A DNA stretch of 64,000 nt, from assembly GCA_041667115.1 (NCBI GenBank), contig JBAYFO010000006.1, positions 30,694-94,693 on the forward strand. The letters are read 5' to 3'. Below the pieces are notes generated by a model. It was not told the origin of the DNA. It saw only the letters and a program-made list of their open reading frames with translations, and did no database searches. Shown in pieces: positions 8,464 to 16,867 of the stretch. How positions within the stretch are numbered: the stretch's first letter is position 1; every line of letters begins with the position of its first letter. Source of the DNA: UBA1563 sp041667115 (GTDB taxonomy: Bacteria; Bacteroidota; Ignavibacteria; Ignavibacteriales; Ignavibacteriaceae). A program made the translations under genes and the position numbers.

Positions 8464-9092
8464 TGTACGCCAAGCTTTACCTATTTCTATTGGTTTCATT
8501 TTTATGCGCAACCTTTGCGCAAAAGGTTGAAACGGTAAAATCTGCTGTTCCCGATACTACTTTCCAAACAAACAATATTGGGGAAGCAGTTAATATCGAT
8601 AGTCTTGTTTCCGCACAAGTAGCAATTGCGCGTGCAAAAAAATGGGAAAATCATGAGGCGCCGGAAATACAAATTTCCGCAATGCCTGCGGTTGGTAAAA
8701 TTGAATCCGCGAAAAACACTAATTGGTTTTTGCAGTACACAAGTATGGTTGGGGCAGATGAAGCTACGGCAATCAAAGGAGCAGTAATATTTTTTGCGGC
8801 GTTATTTGTATTTCTTGTTGTGTTTATCCGAAGAATGTTTTTAAACCGGAAGAAAAAAAAGAACGACTTGCGCTCAAATATTCAACTGCTCAGAAGTGAA
8901 AAATCAATGTCGAAAAAGGGAACAAAATTAAAAGTGATCCGAAAAAACTTATTGAATAATTCAGTCAATTTAAACTCTTCAGAAGGTTCGTTAACAAGAA
9001 GAGCAAAAGAACTGAAGATTGCAAAGGGAGAAATTATTTTGGCGGCAAAAATTAAGTCGTATGAATTATCAGTCTGTTCGAACGAAAGATAA
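8460..9092 (+). CDS. Single-pass membrane protein of the flagellar operon, unknown function
   Basis: About 210 residues. The ATG at 8460 overlaps the TGA of the preceding gene and opens a good signal peptide (KLYLFLLVSFLCATFAQ). A polar region of about 75 residues follows, then one membrane helix (GAVIFFAALFVFLVVFIRR) and a strongly basic cytoplasmic tail that ends with KELKIAKGEIILAAKIKSYEL. This layout resembles FliO (short extracytoplasmic part, one helix, cytoplasmic tail), but I cannot match the FliO tail motif. It could be a divergent export-gate accessory protein. It directly precedes flgF with 18 bases between. Confidence 0.6.
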   Translation: MMYAKLYLFLLVSFLCATFAQKVETVKSAVPDTTFQTNNIGEAVNIDSLVSAQVAIARAKKWENHEAPEIQISAMPAVGKIESAKNTNWFLQYTSMVGADEATAIKGAVIFFAALFVFLVVFIRRMFLNRKKKKNDLRSNIQLLRSEKSMSKKGTKLKVIRKNLLNNSVNLNSSEGSLTRRAKELKIAKGEIILAAKIKSYELSVCSNER

Positions 9093-9110
9093 CAGACAAG
9101 GAGCAAAGCA

Positions 9111-9821
9111 ATGGTAAATGGAATTTATAGTGTGGCCAGGAGTTTAAACTCAAAAGTTAAAAGTATAGATGTGCTTGCGAATAACCTTGCAAATATTAAT
9201 TCTACCGGATTTAAAAAACAAATCCCGTTTCAGGAATATTTAAGTAAAAATGGAGAAATAAACGTTAAAGAAGCTACGGACCTTGGACAGGGAGAACTTG
9301 CTCTCTCGGCTAATCCGCTTGATCTTGCAATCACGGGAGAAGGATACTTTCTCTTAAAAACTGATAACGGTACCGAGTTAACGAGAAACGGAAAATTCCA
9401 TATTTCAGATGAAGGATTTTTAGTAAACAGCAATGGAGATAAAGTCCTTGGCAAAAACGGTGAAATTAGTTTTGGTGAATTAGCCGATACCGATAATCCT
9501 ACCATCACCATTGCTAAGAATGGCGATATTAAAATGGGTGAAACAGATATCGATTCACTGGCAATAGTTAAGTTAGAAAATCCGCAAGAGGCAATAAGAA
9601 GTTCGGATTCTAATTTTGCAGTTGCAGATGACAACTATTCAACGGCTTCCTCACAAAATTTTGAGATAACTCAGGGATATCTGGAAGAATCAAATGTTAA
9701 TCCGATTCTTGAGATGGAAACCATGATCCAGACAAACAAAGATTACGAATCAGCATTTAAAGTAATGCGTTATCTCGATCAATCCTTAGACAAATCAAAT
9801 CAAATTGGAAAAGTTTATTAA
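9111..9821 (+). CDS. flgF: FlgF, proximal rod protein
   Basis: A 236-residue axial protein of the flagellar rod. The N-terminal rod motif (NNLANINSTGFKK) and the C-terminal helix (ESNVNPILEMETMI, then DYESAFKVMRYLD) are the paired coiled-coil ends shared by FlgB, FlgC, FlgF, FlgG, FlgE and FlgK. Because flgG follows directly and this copy is shorter and less conserved, it is called FlgF. A good ribosome binding site (AAGGAG) lies 8 bases before the ATG. It is exported by the FlhA/FlhB apparatus without a cleavable signal. Confidence 0.88.
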   Translation: MVNGIYSVARSLNSKVKSIDVLANNLANINSTGFKKQIPFQEYLSKNGEINVKEATDLGQGELALSANPLDLAITGEGYFLLKTDNGTELTRNGKFHISDEGFLVNSNGDKVLGKNGEISFGELADTDNPTITIAKNGDIKMGETDIDSLAIVKLENPQEAIRSSDSNFAVADDNYSTASSQNFEITQGYLEESNVNPILEMETMIQTNKDYESAFKVMRYLDQSLDKSNQIGKVY

Positions 9822-9833
9822 AGGAAAAATATT

Positions 9834-10631
9834 ATGCCTACAAGAGCTTTAAGAACAGCAGCATCCGGGTTATATGCACAACAATTGAATGTTGAAGTCA
9901 TTTCAAATAACATTGCAAACGTGAATACAACAGGATTCAAAAAAAATAAAGCGGAGTTTCAAGACCTGATGTATCAAGAAGTGCAAGTGAATCCTACACA
10001 AGCTTCAGACGCTTATTCAAAAACAACTCCGTCAGCAAAAATTCAAGTAGGAAACGGAGTACAGTCATCCTCAACACAAAAGATTTTTAAGCAGGGCGAT
10101 ATTGTCGCATCCGGCAATCAGATGGATATCGCCATTCAGGGCGATGGTCTTTTCCAGGTTCGCAAATCGGATGGATCAATCGTTTACACAAGAGACGGAT
10201 CTTTCAAAGTTAATGCGGACGGAAAAATTGTTACTTCCGGCGGTTATCTTCTCGAACCGGAAATTGGATTAACGGATAATGTTCAAAGTATTTCTATCGG
10301 CAAAGACGGCTCTGTTGATGTTTTGGAAAACGATGGAAAAACTTCATCGCTTGGAACTATTGAACTTGCGAAATTTATGAACCCTTCCGGTCTACTTGCA
10401 CTTGGGAATAATTTGTACGCAGAGACGGAATCTTCCGGTGCACCGATCTTGGGGACAGCAGGCTCTAAGGGGTTTGGAGAGATCAATCAAGGATATCTTG
10501 AATCTTCGAACGTTGATATTGTTGAAGAAATGGTTGCGATGATTACTGCACAAAGAGCGTACGAGATAAATTCTAAAACCGTAAAAACCGTTGAAGAAAT
10601 GATGACGATGGCGAACAACTTAAAATCATAA
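9834..10631 (+). CDS. flgG: FlgG, distal rod protein
   Basis: The distal rod protein, 265 residues, the usual length for FlgG. It begins RALRTAASGLYAQQLNVEVISNNIANVNTTGFK, written here in two parts for reference: ASGLYAQQLNVEVISNNIAN followed by VNTTGFKK. It ends with VDIVEEMVAMITAQRAYEIN, the diagnostic FlgG tail. The central region (DGLFQVRKSDGSIVYTRDGSF) matches the family body domain. It sits 12 bases after flgF and 10 bases before flgA, with GGAAAAA upstream of the ATG as a weak ribosome binding site. Confidence 0.96.
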   Translation: MPTRALRTAASGLYAQQLNVEVISNNIANVNTTGFKKNKAEFQDLMYQEVQVNPTQASDAYSKTTPSAKIQVGNGVQSSSTQKIFKQGDIVASGNQMDIAIQGDGLFQVRKSDGSIVYTRDGSFKVNADGKIVTSGGYLLEPEIGLTDNVQSISIGKDGSVDVLENDGKTSSLGTIELAKFMNPSGLLALGNNLYAETESSGAPILGTAGSKGFGEINQGYLESSNVDIVEEMVAMITAQRAYEINSKTVKTVEEMMTMANNLKS

Positions 10632-10641
10632 TACAATTGAA

Positions 10642-11289
10642 ATGTTGATCCATCTCTTAAATATTGTTTTACTTTTTTCATCAACCGGAAATGATTTTCA
10701 GACTTCTTTAAAAAAATATTTAGAGAAACAACTTTCAATGTATAACAAGTTTGAATATGAAATTATTCAAATGCCAAAAGATTATTCTGCTATCGAAATA
10801 ATCTCAGGAACGGAGTTAGAACTGAACGGTAACAGGCTAATGATTCCCGTTCTGCTTACGCAAGAAAGTAAAAAAAGAGAATCGCACATCACGGTTAAAC
10901 TCCGTCTTTATAAAAATGTGGCTACGGTAATAAATAAGGTAGAAAGCAGAAAAGATCTTAGCGCCTCTGATTTTGAAATGAAAAATCTGGATGTAGCATT
11001 AGTAAGAGGAACTCCTTTTTCGTCATTGGAAGAGATTAATAATTATAGAACAAAGATCGCCTTAAACCCGGGAACAATTTTAATCCGTGAAGTGCTTGAA
11101 GAAAAACCGGTCATTCAAAACGGTGATTTAGTGAAAGCAAGTTTTATAAATGGAAACGTAACAGTTTCAATAGAAGCTAATGCGCGTCAGGAAGGCGCGG
11201 TTGGTGATATTATTAGAATTGTTACCCAGAGCAAACAACAGTATAAGGCTAAAGTAATAGATTCGTCGAACGTAAATATCCTTGAGTAA
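10642..11289 (+). CDS. flgA: FlgA, P-ring assembly chaperone
   Basis: FlgA is the periplasmic chaperone for P-ring assembly. This 215-residue copy starts with a short hydrophobic segment (LIHLLNIVLLF) that probably serves as the export signal. It continues with a SAF-like domain from about residue 90 (ESRKDLSASDFEMKNLDV) and the NGDLVKASFINGNVTVSIEANARQ core, followed by GAVGDIIRIV near the C-terminus, all typical of FlgA. The gene is followed within 4 bases by flgH and then flgI, the L-ring and P-ring genes, which agrees with its job. Confidence 0.9.
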   Translation: MLIHLLNIVLLFSSTGNDFQTSLKKYLEKQLSMYNKFEYEIIQMPKDYSAIEIISGTELELNGNRLMIPVLLTQESKKRESHITVKLRLYKNVATVINKVESRKDLSASDFEMKNLDVALVRGTPFSSLEEINNYRTKIALNPGTILIREVLEEKPVIQNGDLVKASFINGNVTVSIEANARQEGAVGDIIRIVTQSKQQYKAKVIDSSNVNILE

Positions 11290-11293
11290 AATT

Positions 11294-11869
11294 ATGAAAA
11301 ATATTTTAATAATAAGTTTTGTGCTGATGTTTTCAGCCTTGTTGTATTCGCAGGAAATGAGACAAAATGCTTTTAAATCTCTTTTCTCCGATCAAAAAGC
11401 CAATAAGGTTGGAGATGCAATTACTATTCTCGTTGTTGAGTCTTCTCAAGCATCCAATAATGCCGAGACCCAAGCGTCGCGATCAAGTTCATTGAGTTTA
11501 ACTGCTAAGGGGCAAGTCGGTAAAACGGCAGTCCCCGGTGCTGATCTTGGGCTTGGAACAAACAATGAGTTCAGCGGTTCAGGCGCAACAAAAACTACCG
11601 GTATGATCAAAACAAAAATCAGTGCCACCATCGATTCGGTGCTTCAAAACGGAAACTTATTAGTTCGCGGGAGCAGAAAAATTGTAATTAACGGTGAAGA
11701 ACAAATTGTAAAAATAAAAGGAATCGTCCGGTCGTCGGATATCGCTGCGGATAATTCGGTGTTGTCTTATAACATTTCCGAAGCGGAAATAGAGTTTACG
11801 GGAAGCGGATTAATTGAACGCTCGCAAAGTCCCGGCTGGATAACAAAATTTTTCCACATGCTTTTTTAG
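11294..11869 (+). CDS. flgH: FlgH, L-ring protein without an evident lipobox
   Basis: FlgH forms the outer-membrane L-ring around the flagellar rod. The 191-residue protein has a signal peptide (NILIISFVLMFSALLYSQ). The body has the FlgH landmarks VGDAITILVVE, a serine/alanine-rich segment and NGNLLVRGSRKIVINGEEQ, ending SGLIERSQSPGWITKFF. In enterobacteria FlgH is a lipoprotein with a cysteine after the signal peptide. Here no cysteine is present and the signal ends in SQ, so the mature protein is probably not lipidated. The ATG at 11294 is used, 4 bases after flgA. An in-frame TTG at 11282 overlaps flgA. Confidence 0.92.
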   Translation: MKNILIISFVLMFSALLYSQEMRQNAFKSLFSDQKANKVGDAITILVVESSQASNNAETQASRSSSLSLTAKGQVGKTAVPGADLGLGTNNEFSGSGATKTTGMIKTKISATIDSVLQNGNLLVRGSRKIVINGEEQIVKIKGIVRSSDIAADNSVLSYNISEAEIEFTGSGLIERSQSPGWITKFFHMLF

Positions 11870-11876
11870 GTGAGTT

Positions 11877-12971
11877 ATGAAAAAAATAATTTTGATCGCG
11901 CTCATACTCGTTTCGCTTTCTCCGGAAAATTTTAGCCAGAGAATAAAAGATATTGCCTACATCGGCGGAGATAATTCCGAACAAATGTTAGGGTATGGAT
12001 TGATCGTCGGGCTTGGCGGAACGGGAGACAGTTATCGTTCTATTTTTACGGTTCAATCAATTACAAGTATGTTAAAAAGATTCGGTATCACGGTTCCGCA
12101 AGAAGATCTCAAAACAAAAAATGTTGCTGCCGTTATGGTTACTGCTACGCTAAACGCATATCTAAAAGCGGGAGCTAAATTTGATGTAAACGTTTCTTCG
12201 TTGGGTGACGCAACAAGTCTGCTCGGCGGAACATTATTGATGACCCCTCTTTCCGGCATTGATGGAAATGTTTATGGTTATGCACAAGGCTCTATTTCAG
12301 TTGGCGGATTCGATCTAAGCACACCGACCGGTGCCAGAGTTTCAAAAAATTCTACTTTAGCCGGAAGGATTCCCCGCGGCGGTTTATTACAAATTGAAGC
12401 GTCGAACACAGTGCTGCCTACTGATGAGATAAGCGTTTTTCTAAAAGACCCGGACATGACAACTTCAAACAATATTTCAAATGCGATCAATACAAAATTT
12501 GGTGCAAATACTGCCTTGGCAAGTGATCCGGCGGAAATTAAAATTAAAGTTCCTGCAGAAAAGCAAGCCAACATGGTCGGATTTTTATCCGAACTTGAAG
12601 GGCTTACCGTTGATGTTGACTATGCGGCAAAAGTAGTTTTAAATGAAAGAACCGGCACGGTGGTTTCAGGCAGCAATGTGAAAATTCAATCTGTAACTAT
12701 TACGCATGGAGGACTGAACTTATCAATAAAATCTTATCCTGTCATTTCTCAACCGGGAGCTTTTTCAAACGGAACGACAGCGGTATTCAATAATCTTGTC
12801 CCTTACGCTTCGCAGGATTCTACAAACACCATAGCGATCAAAGGGGCTTCAAATGTACAGGAAGTAGCTGCCGCTTTAAATTCCCTAAAGGTTTCTCCAA
12901 AAGATATTATTGCAATTTTTCAAGCGTTAAAAGAAGCGGGAGCGCTAATTGCCGAATTAGTGATCATCTAA
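11877..12971 (+). CDS. flgI: FlgI, P-ring protein
   Basis: FlgI builds the periplasmic P-ring. The 364 residues fit the family. A signal peptide (KKIILIALILVSLSPENFSQ) precedes RIKDIAYIGG and the highly conserved LGYGLIVGLGGTGDS. Later segments MLKRFGI, NVAAVMVTATLNAYLKAGA and DVNVSSLGDATSLLGGTLL are standard, as is the end ALKEAGALIAELVII. It follows flgH by 7 bases and precedes the flgJ-like gene by one base, a classic ring-assembly order. No anomalies seen. Confidence 0.97.
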   Translation: MKKIILIALILVSLSPENFSQRIKDIAYIGGDNSEQMLGYGLIVGLGGTGDSYRSIFTVQSITSMLKRFGITVPQEDLKTKNVAAVMVTATLNAYLKAGAKFDVNVSSLGDATSLLGGTLLMTPLSGIDGNVYGYAQGSISVGGFDLSTPTGARVSKNSTLAGRIPRGGLLQIEASNTVLPTDEISVFLKDPDMTTSNNISNAINTKFGANTALASDPAEIKIKVPAEKQANMVGFLSELEGLTVDVDYAAKVVLNERTGTVVSGSNVKIQSVTITHGGLNLSIKSYPVISQPGAFSNGTTAVFNNLVPYASQDSTNTIAIKGASNVQEVAAALNSLKVSPKDIIAIFQALKEAGALIAELVII

Positions 12972-12972
12972 C

Positions 12973-13794
12973 ATGAGTGAATTAAATTTAAAAATATCGA
13001 ACGACCTGAAGCATTTTTCGCATACACCGGAAATCACCACACAGAAATATTCCGACGAACAGAAAGCAAAAATTGCAAAAACTTCAAAGGATTTTGAAAG
13101 TCTCCTTACCGCCATGATGCTGAAAAGCATGAACAAAACTAAAGAGAATGATGAGAGCGGAGAAGAAAGTTATGGTGGAGATTATTTTGACTCTCTCTTC
13201 GAAAACGAAATGGCTAAAAATATTTCAAGCGGAAAGGGTTTGGGGCTCGCATCTGAACTTTATAAGAAGATCACCGGTGAAGATCTTGATCTGTCGTCAT
13301 TCAAAAATAGTTTGCACCTGTTAAGAGTGAAAAGTAAAGTTGAACTTAAAAATTATGATAAAGAATCCACCGGAATTTCCCCGAGTAAACAATCTTTAAA
13401 CCGGTTAGAACAATTTGATGAACATATTGAAGAAGCTTCAAAGCTGTATGGTGTTGACAAGGGATTGATCAAATCGGTAATTATTGCTGAATCAGCCGGA
13501 AATGCCAAAGCTGTTTCATCGGCAAAAGCCAAAGGGTTAATGCAGTTGATCGATTCTACGGCTACAAGCATGGGCGTCCAAAATGTTTGGGATCCACGCC
13601 AAAATATTATGGGCGGGACTAAATATTTGTCTGAAATGCTTCGACAATATAAGGGAGATGTAAAGCTTGCGTTAGCTGGATATAATGCGGGACCGGCTAA
13701 TGTTGAAAAGTATAACGGAGTTCCCCCTTTTGACGAGACGAAAACCTACATTACCCGCGTACTCGGTTATTTAAATCATTTAAACGGAAGTTAA
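12973..13794 (+). CDS. flgJ: FlgJ-type rod-binding domain fused to a lytic transglycosylase
   Basis: A two-domain protein of 273 residues. Residues about 35-100 form the rod-binding domain of FlgJ (KDFESLLTAMMLKSMNKT, then FENEMAKNISSGKGLGLA). Residues about 150-270 form a soluble lytic transglycosylase (SLT) domain with catalytic Glu173 in IIAESAGN, then AKGLMQLIDSTA and LALAGYNAGP. It would cut peptidoglycan to let the rod pass and cap rod growth. In enteric FlgJ the enzyme domain is a GH73 glucosaminidase, so the partner domain differs here. No Sec signal is seen, in keeping with export by the flagellar apparatus. Confidence 0.9.
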   Translation: MSELNLKISNDLKHFSHTPEITTQKYSDEQKAKIAKTSKDFESLLTAMMLKSMNKTKENDESGEESYGGDYFDSLFENEMAKNISSGKGLGLASELYKKITGEDLDLSSFKNSLHLLRVKSKVELKNYDKESTGISPSKQSLNRLEQFDEHIEEASKLYGVDKGLIKSVIIAESAGNAKAVSSAKAKGLMQLIDSTATSMGVQNVWDPRQNIMGGTKYLSEMLRQYKGDVKLALAGYNAGPANVEKYNGVPPFDETKTYITRVLGYLNHLNGS

Positions 13795-13795
13795 C

Positions 13796-14248
13796 ATGGA
13801 TACAAAAAATTTAGTAAAAGCTTTACAAGAGCAAGAAGATAATCTTCAAATGTTTTTAGATTCCTTGTTAAAACATCAAAAAGCATTAATTGAGCATGAT
13901 CTTCCTGTTATGAATGAAGCAATTATTTTTGAAGGAAAAATTATAAAGGATATTACCGCCCTCGATAAGGAGATCCTTAAAACGATGCATCATTTGTCCG
14001 AACAATATTCTTTAAGACTGGCTTCAACGAAACTTTTGGATTTCACCAAAGCGATAAAAAAAATGAGTACTAACGATTATGTGAGCCTTTTACAGCTTCA
14101 GAAATCAATTAGAAAATTGCTTGTAAAAATCAAAACGGTTAATTCACAAAACAGCATGCTTATTATGAACGCAAGAAATTTTATTAAACAAACTTTTTCT
14201 TCGCTTGTAGGCGTGAATAAAGATCCGATTTTAGACAGGAGAGTCTGA
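13796..14248 (+). CDS. flgN: FlgN-like chaperone for hook-filament junction proteins
   Basis: A 150-residue, largely helical protein placed directly before flgK. FlgN is the cytoplasmic chaperone of FlgK and FlgL. Sequence identity to the family is hard to judge by eye, but size, helical heptad-like pattern (NLVKALQEQEDNLQMFLDSLLKHQKAL) and position fit well. The start is one base after the flgJ-like stop and the end overlaps the flgK ATG by one base. It could otherwise be an unrelated helical protein, so the call leans on context. Confidence 0.78.
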   Translation: MDTKNLVKALQEQEDNLQMFLDSLLKHQKALIEHDLPVMNEAIIFEGKIIKDITALDKEILKTMHHLSEQYSLRLASTKLLDFTKAIKKMSTNDYVSLLQLQKSIRKLLVKIKTVNSQNSMLIMNARNFIKQTFSSLVGVNKDPILDRRV

Positions 14249-15609
14249 TGGGTGTTAGTAGAATTTTCGATATCTCGCAAAGTAGTTTAGCTGCCTATCA
14301 GCAGGCTTTGAACATTACTTCAAATAATATAGCGAATGCTTCAAATCCGGATTATTCAAGGCAAACGCCTGTTTTGTCAACTGCAAAAAGTCAATCCAAC
14401 GGCACACTTATTTTTGGATCGGGAGTAAATCTTGATTACATCCAAAGACAAAGAGATACTCTTGTAGATTCACAAATAAGGGCGAATAACCAAAAATATT
14501 CCGATAATAGTAAACGCTCGGATATTCTCGGACAAATTGAACAACTTTTCGGTGAACCTTCGGATCTGGGATTATCAAATGTCATGGATTCATTTTTTAA
14601 TTCATGGAGTGCTGCTTCAGTCAGCCCTAATTCTTCTGCTCTCAGAATGAATGTTGTTACTTCAGCCCAAAATCTAGCTACAAAAGTGAAAGATATTTAT
14701 GAAGGAATAACTGAAGCAAAATCAAGTTTGATGAGTGATGCGAAAAACACGGTCGCCACGATAAATAGTTATTTAAAACAAATTCAAGACTTGAATAACC
14801 AAATCATTGCGGGAAGTTTAAACAATCAACAACCGAGTGATTTGTTAGACCAACGGGATTCAGTAATTGACAGTCTCAGCAAGTTGGTAAACATTAATGT
14901 TACAACCGACTCATCGAACGGTGTTATGGTCTCAATAGGTGGAACATTGGCTGTTGATAAAAATATGGCTAATGAATTTCAACTGAAGGAAGTAAACGGC
15001 AATCTTTCATTAACCACGGGAACAGATAGTTTTTCGACTAATGTTACCGGAGGGGAACTTTTTGCAATTAAAGAAATTTATTCAAAAACAATTCCCGGGT
15101 ATCTCGATCAAATTAATGCTGTGATGACGTCCTTATCAGACTCCGTTAACCAACTCCACGCTACGGGATTTACTAATGCCACGCCAACCCAAACCGGGCT
15201 TAATTTTTTTGATGGATACAATGAAGGGATTTTAACTATCAACCAGGACATTATGCGGGATCCTAATAAAATAGCCTTATCGAAAGATGGAACAAGCGGG
15301 AATGGTGATATTGCAACTAAGATAGCTGAGTTAAGCAGTGCAAAATTGTTAAACGGAGCGACTCTTGCGGATAATTACGGTTCATTAATCAGTGAGGTTG
15401 GAACGCAAAAACAATTCTCTGATCAAATGGCGCAAGCGAATCAATTGGTACTTCAGCAATTGGAGCAACAAAAATCCTCAGTCTCCGGAGTTTCTCTTGA
15501 TGAAGAAATGGCTAACGTTCTCAAATTTCAACGATCCTATGAAGCTTCGGCTAAGATGATAAAAATCGGCGATGAGATGTTACAAACAATTTTAAGTATG
15601 GTGCAGTAA
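14248..15609 (+). CDS. flgK: FlgK, hook-filament junction protein 1
   Basis: FlgK, 453 residues. The N-terminal end (FDISQSSLAAYQQALNITSN followed by NIANASNPDYSRQ) and the C-terminal end (SVSGVSLDEEMANVLKFQRS then YEASAKMI) are the paired helices typical of FlgK. The protein is near the lower end of the family size range, meaning a modest variable middle domain. It is exported by the flagellar apparatus and needs the FlgN encoded just upstream. It is followed after one base by flgL. Confidence 0.95.
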   Translation: MGVSRIFDISQSSLAAYQQALNITSNNIANASNPDYSRQTPVLSTAKSQSNGTLIFGSGVNLDYIQRQRDTLVDSQIRANNQKYSDNSKRSDILGQIEQLFGEPSDLGLSNVMDSFFNSWSAASVSPNSSALRMNVVTSAQNLATKVKDIYEGITEAKSSLMSDAKNTVATINSYLKQIQDLNNQIIAGSLNNQQPSDLLDQRDSVIDSLSKLVNINVTTDSSNGVMVSIGGTLAVDKNMANEFQLKEVNGNLSLTTGTDSFSTNVTGGELFAIKEIYSKTIPGYLDQINAVMTSLSDSVNQLHATGFTNATPTQTGLNFFDGYNEGILTINQDIMRDPNKIALSKDGTSGNGDIATKIAELSSAKLLNGATLADNYGSLISEVGTQKQFSDQMAQANQLVLQQLEQQKSSVSGVSLDEEMANVLKFQRSYEASAKMIKIGDEMLQTILSMVQ

Positions 15610-15610
15610 G

Positions 15611-16867
15611 ATGAGAATATCAGATGCAATGATCACAAATAATTTCAATCATGCTTTAAATCAAACGAAAGCAAGATATGATAAGTTAAGCATTCAAATA
15701 GCGACGCAGAATAAAATTCAGAAACCGTCCGATTCTCCCAGCGGAACGATAAGAATTAATAGATTGACAAGTCAAATGAATCAGTCTGATTCATTTAGCA
15801 ATAATATTCAAAACGGACTTTCATTTATTAATAACTCGATCATGTCGATGGAGAGTATTCAAACGGAGACCTCTAGTACCTTAACAAAACTTACCGAACT
15901 TGTCAACGCAACTAACGGGGGAGACTACACTTCGTATGCCGATGCTATTGACCTCTCGGTAAAAGCAATGATGGATGCAGCGAATGCCGAATATGATGGA
16001 AATTATCTTTTTGGTGGTACCGATAATTCCGCTGCCCCTTTCGGAATGACCGCGGATCAACAAGCTGTTGAAGTAAAAGCCAATGATATTTCAGGTAAGC
16101 ATGAAATCAAAATTTCCGCTAACATTACACAAAAAATTAACATGAGCGGAACGGAAGTTTTTGGGACAATAGTAAAAGGGACTGGGACCCTCGATAAAGA
16201 TAGTGTCGTCGGTGATGTTTCCTCTAAGCAAACCAAAGTGTATGATGCTGAAGGCAATGAGTATACTCTTAATCTGAACTTTACAAAAACTGCAGCTAAC
16301 ACTTATTCATTAAGCTATGATATTCTCGATGGAAGTAATGCTTCCATTTATACATCTGCCCCGGCTTCCCAAAATTTAGTCTTTGATGCCGACACGAACC
16401 GCCTAACAACCATTAATGGAAATACTAATCAACAGCTTAACATAAAAGCAGCCGATAAAAAAATTGATTTCACGTTTGATCTTTCTTCTGTTTTGGAAAA
16501 AAGTGGAGCTTCGGCAATGGCTTTTTCAGCTAATCAAAAAACAGACATTTTTAATACGCTTATGGCAATAAGTAAAAATTTGAAATTGGGAATTGCTCCA
16601 ACCGCCGAACAGCAAACGGCAGTTTCTGATTTCAACAAACATATGCTTTCAAAGCTTGGTGAAGCGGGAAATGTTTCAAACCAATTTTCCAATGTCGCAG
16701 ATCAAAATACTCAGCAAAAATTGATTCTCCAAGGGTTAGTCTCAAAAGAAAAAGATGTTGATATGGCTCAGGCTATTATGGATCTGCAGGCTGAAGATAA
16801 TGCAATGCAAATGTCTTATAAAATTTCGGCAATGATTTTGCCTAAATCGCTTTTGAACTATTTATGA
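15611..16867 (+). CDS. flgL: FlgL, hook-filament junction protein 3
   Basis: FlgL, 418 residues. It begins with RISDAMITNNFNHALNQTKA, carries the conserved QNKIQKPSDSPSGTIRI segment at about 35-55 and NAEYDGNYLFGGT at about 125, and ends with a helix (KEKDVDMAQAIMDLQAEDNA) equivalent to the flagellin D0/D1 end. The central domain is larger than in a minimal FlgL (around 300 residues) and holds repetitive beta-rich sequence. The last four bases overlap the motA start. Confidence 0.92.
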   Translation: MRISDAMITNNFNHALNQTKARYDKLSIQIATQNKIQKPSDSPSGTIRINRLTSQMNQSDSFSNNIQNGLSFINNSIMSMESIQTETSSTLTKLTELVNATNGGDYTSYADAIDLSVKAMMDAANAEYDGNYLFGGTDNSAAPFGMTADQQAVEVKANDISGKHEIKISANITQKINMSGTEVFGTIVKGTGTLDKDSVVGDVSSKQTKVYDAEGNEYTLNLNFTKTAANTYSLSYDILDGSNASIYTSAPASQNLVFDADTNRLTTINGNTNQQLNIKAADKKIDFTFDLSSVLEKSGASAMAFSANQKTDIFNTLMAISKNLKLGIAPTAEQQTAVSDFNKHMLSKLGEAGNVSNQFSNVADQNTQQKLILQGLVSKEKDVDMAQAIMDLQAEDNAMQMSYKISAMILPKSLLNYL

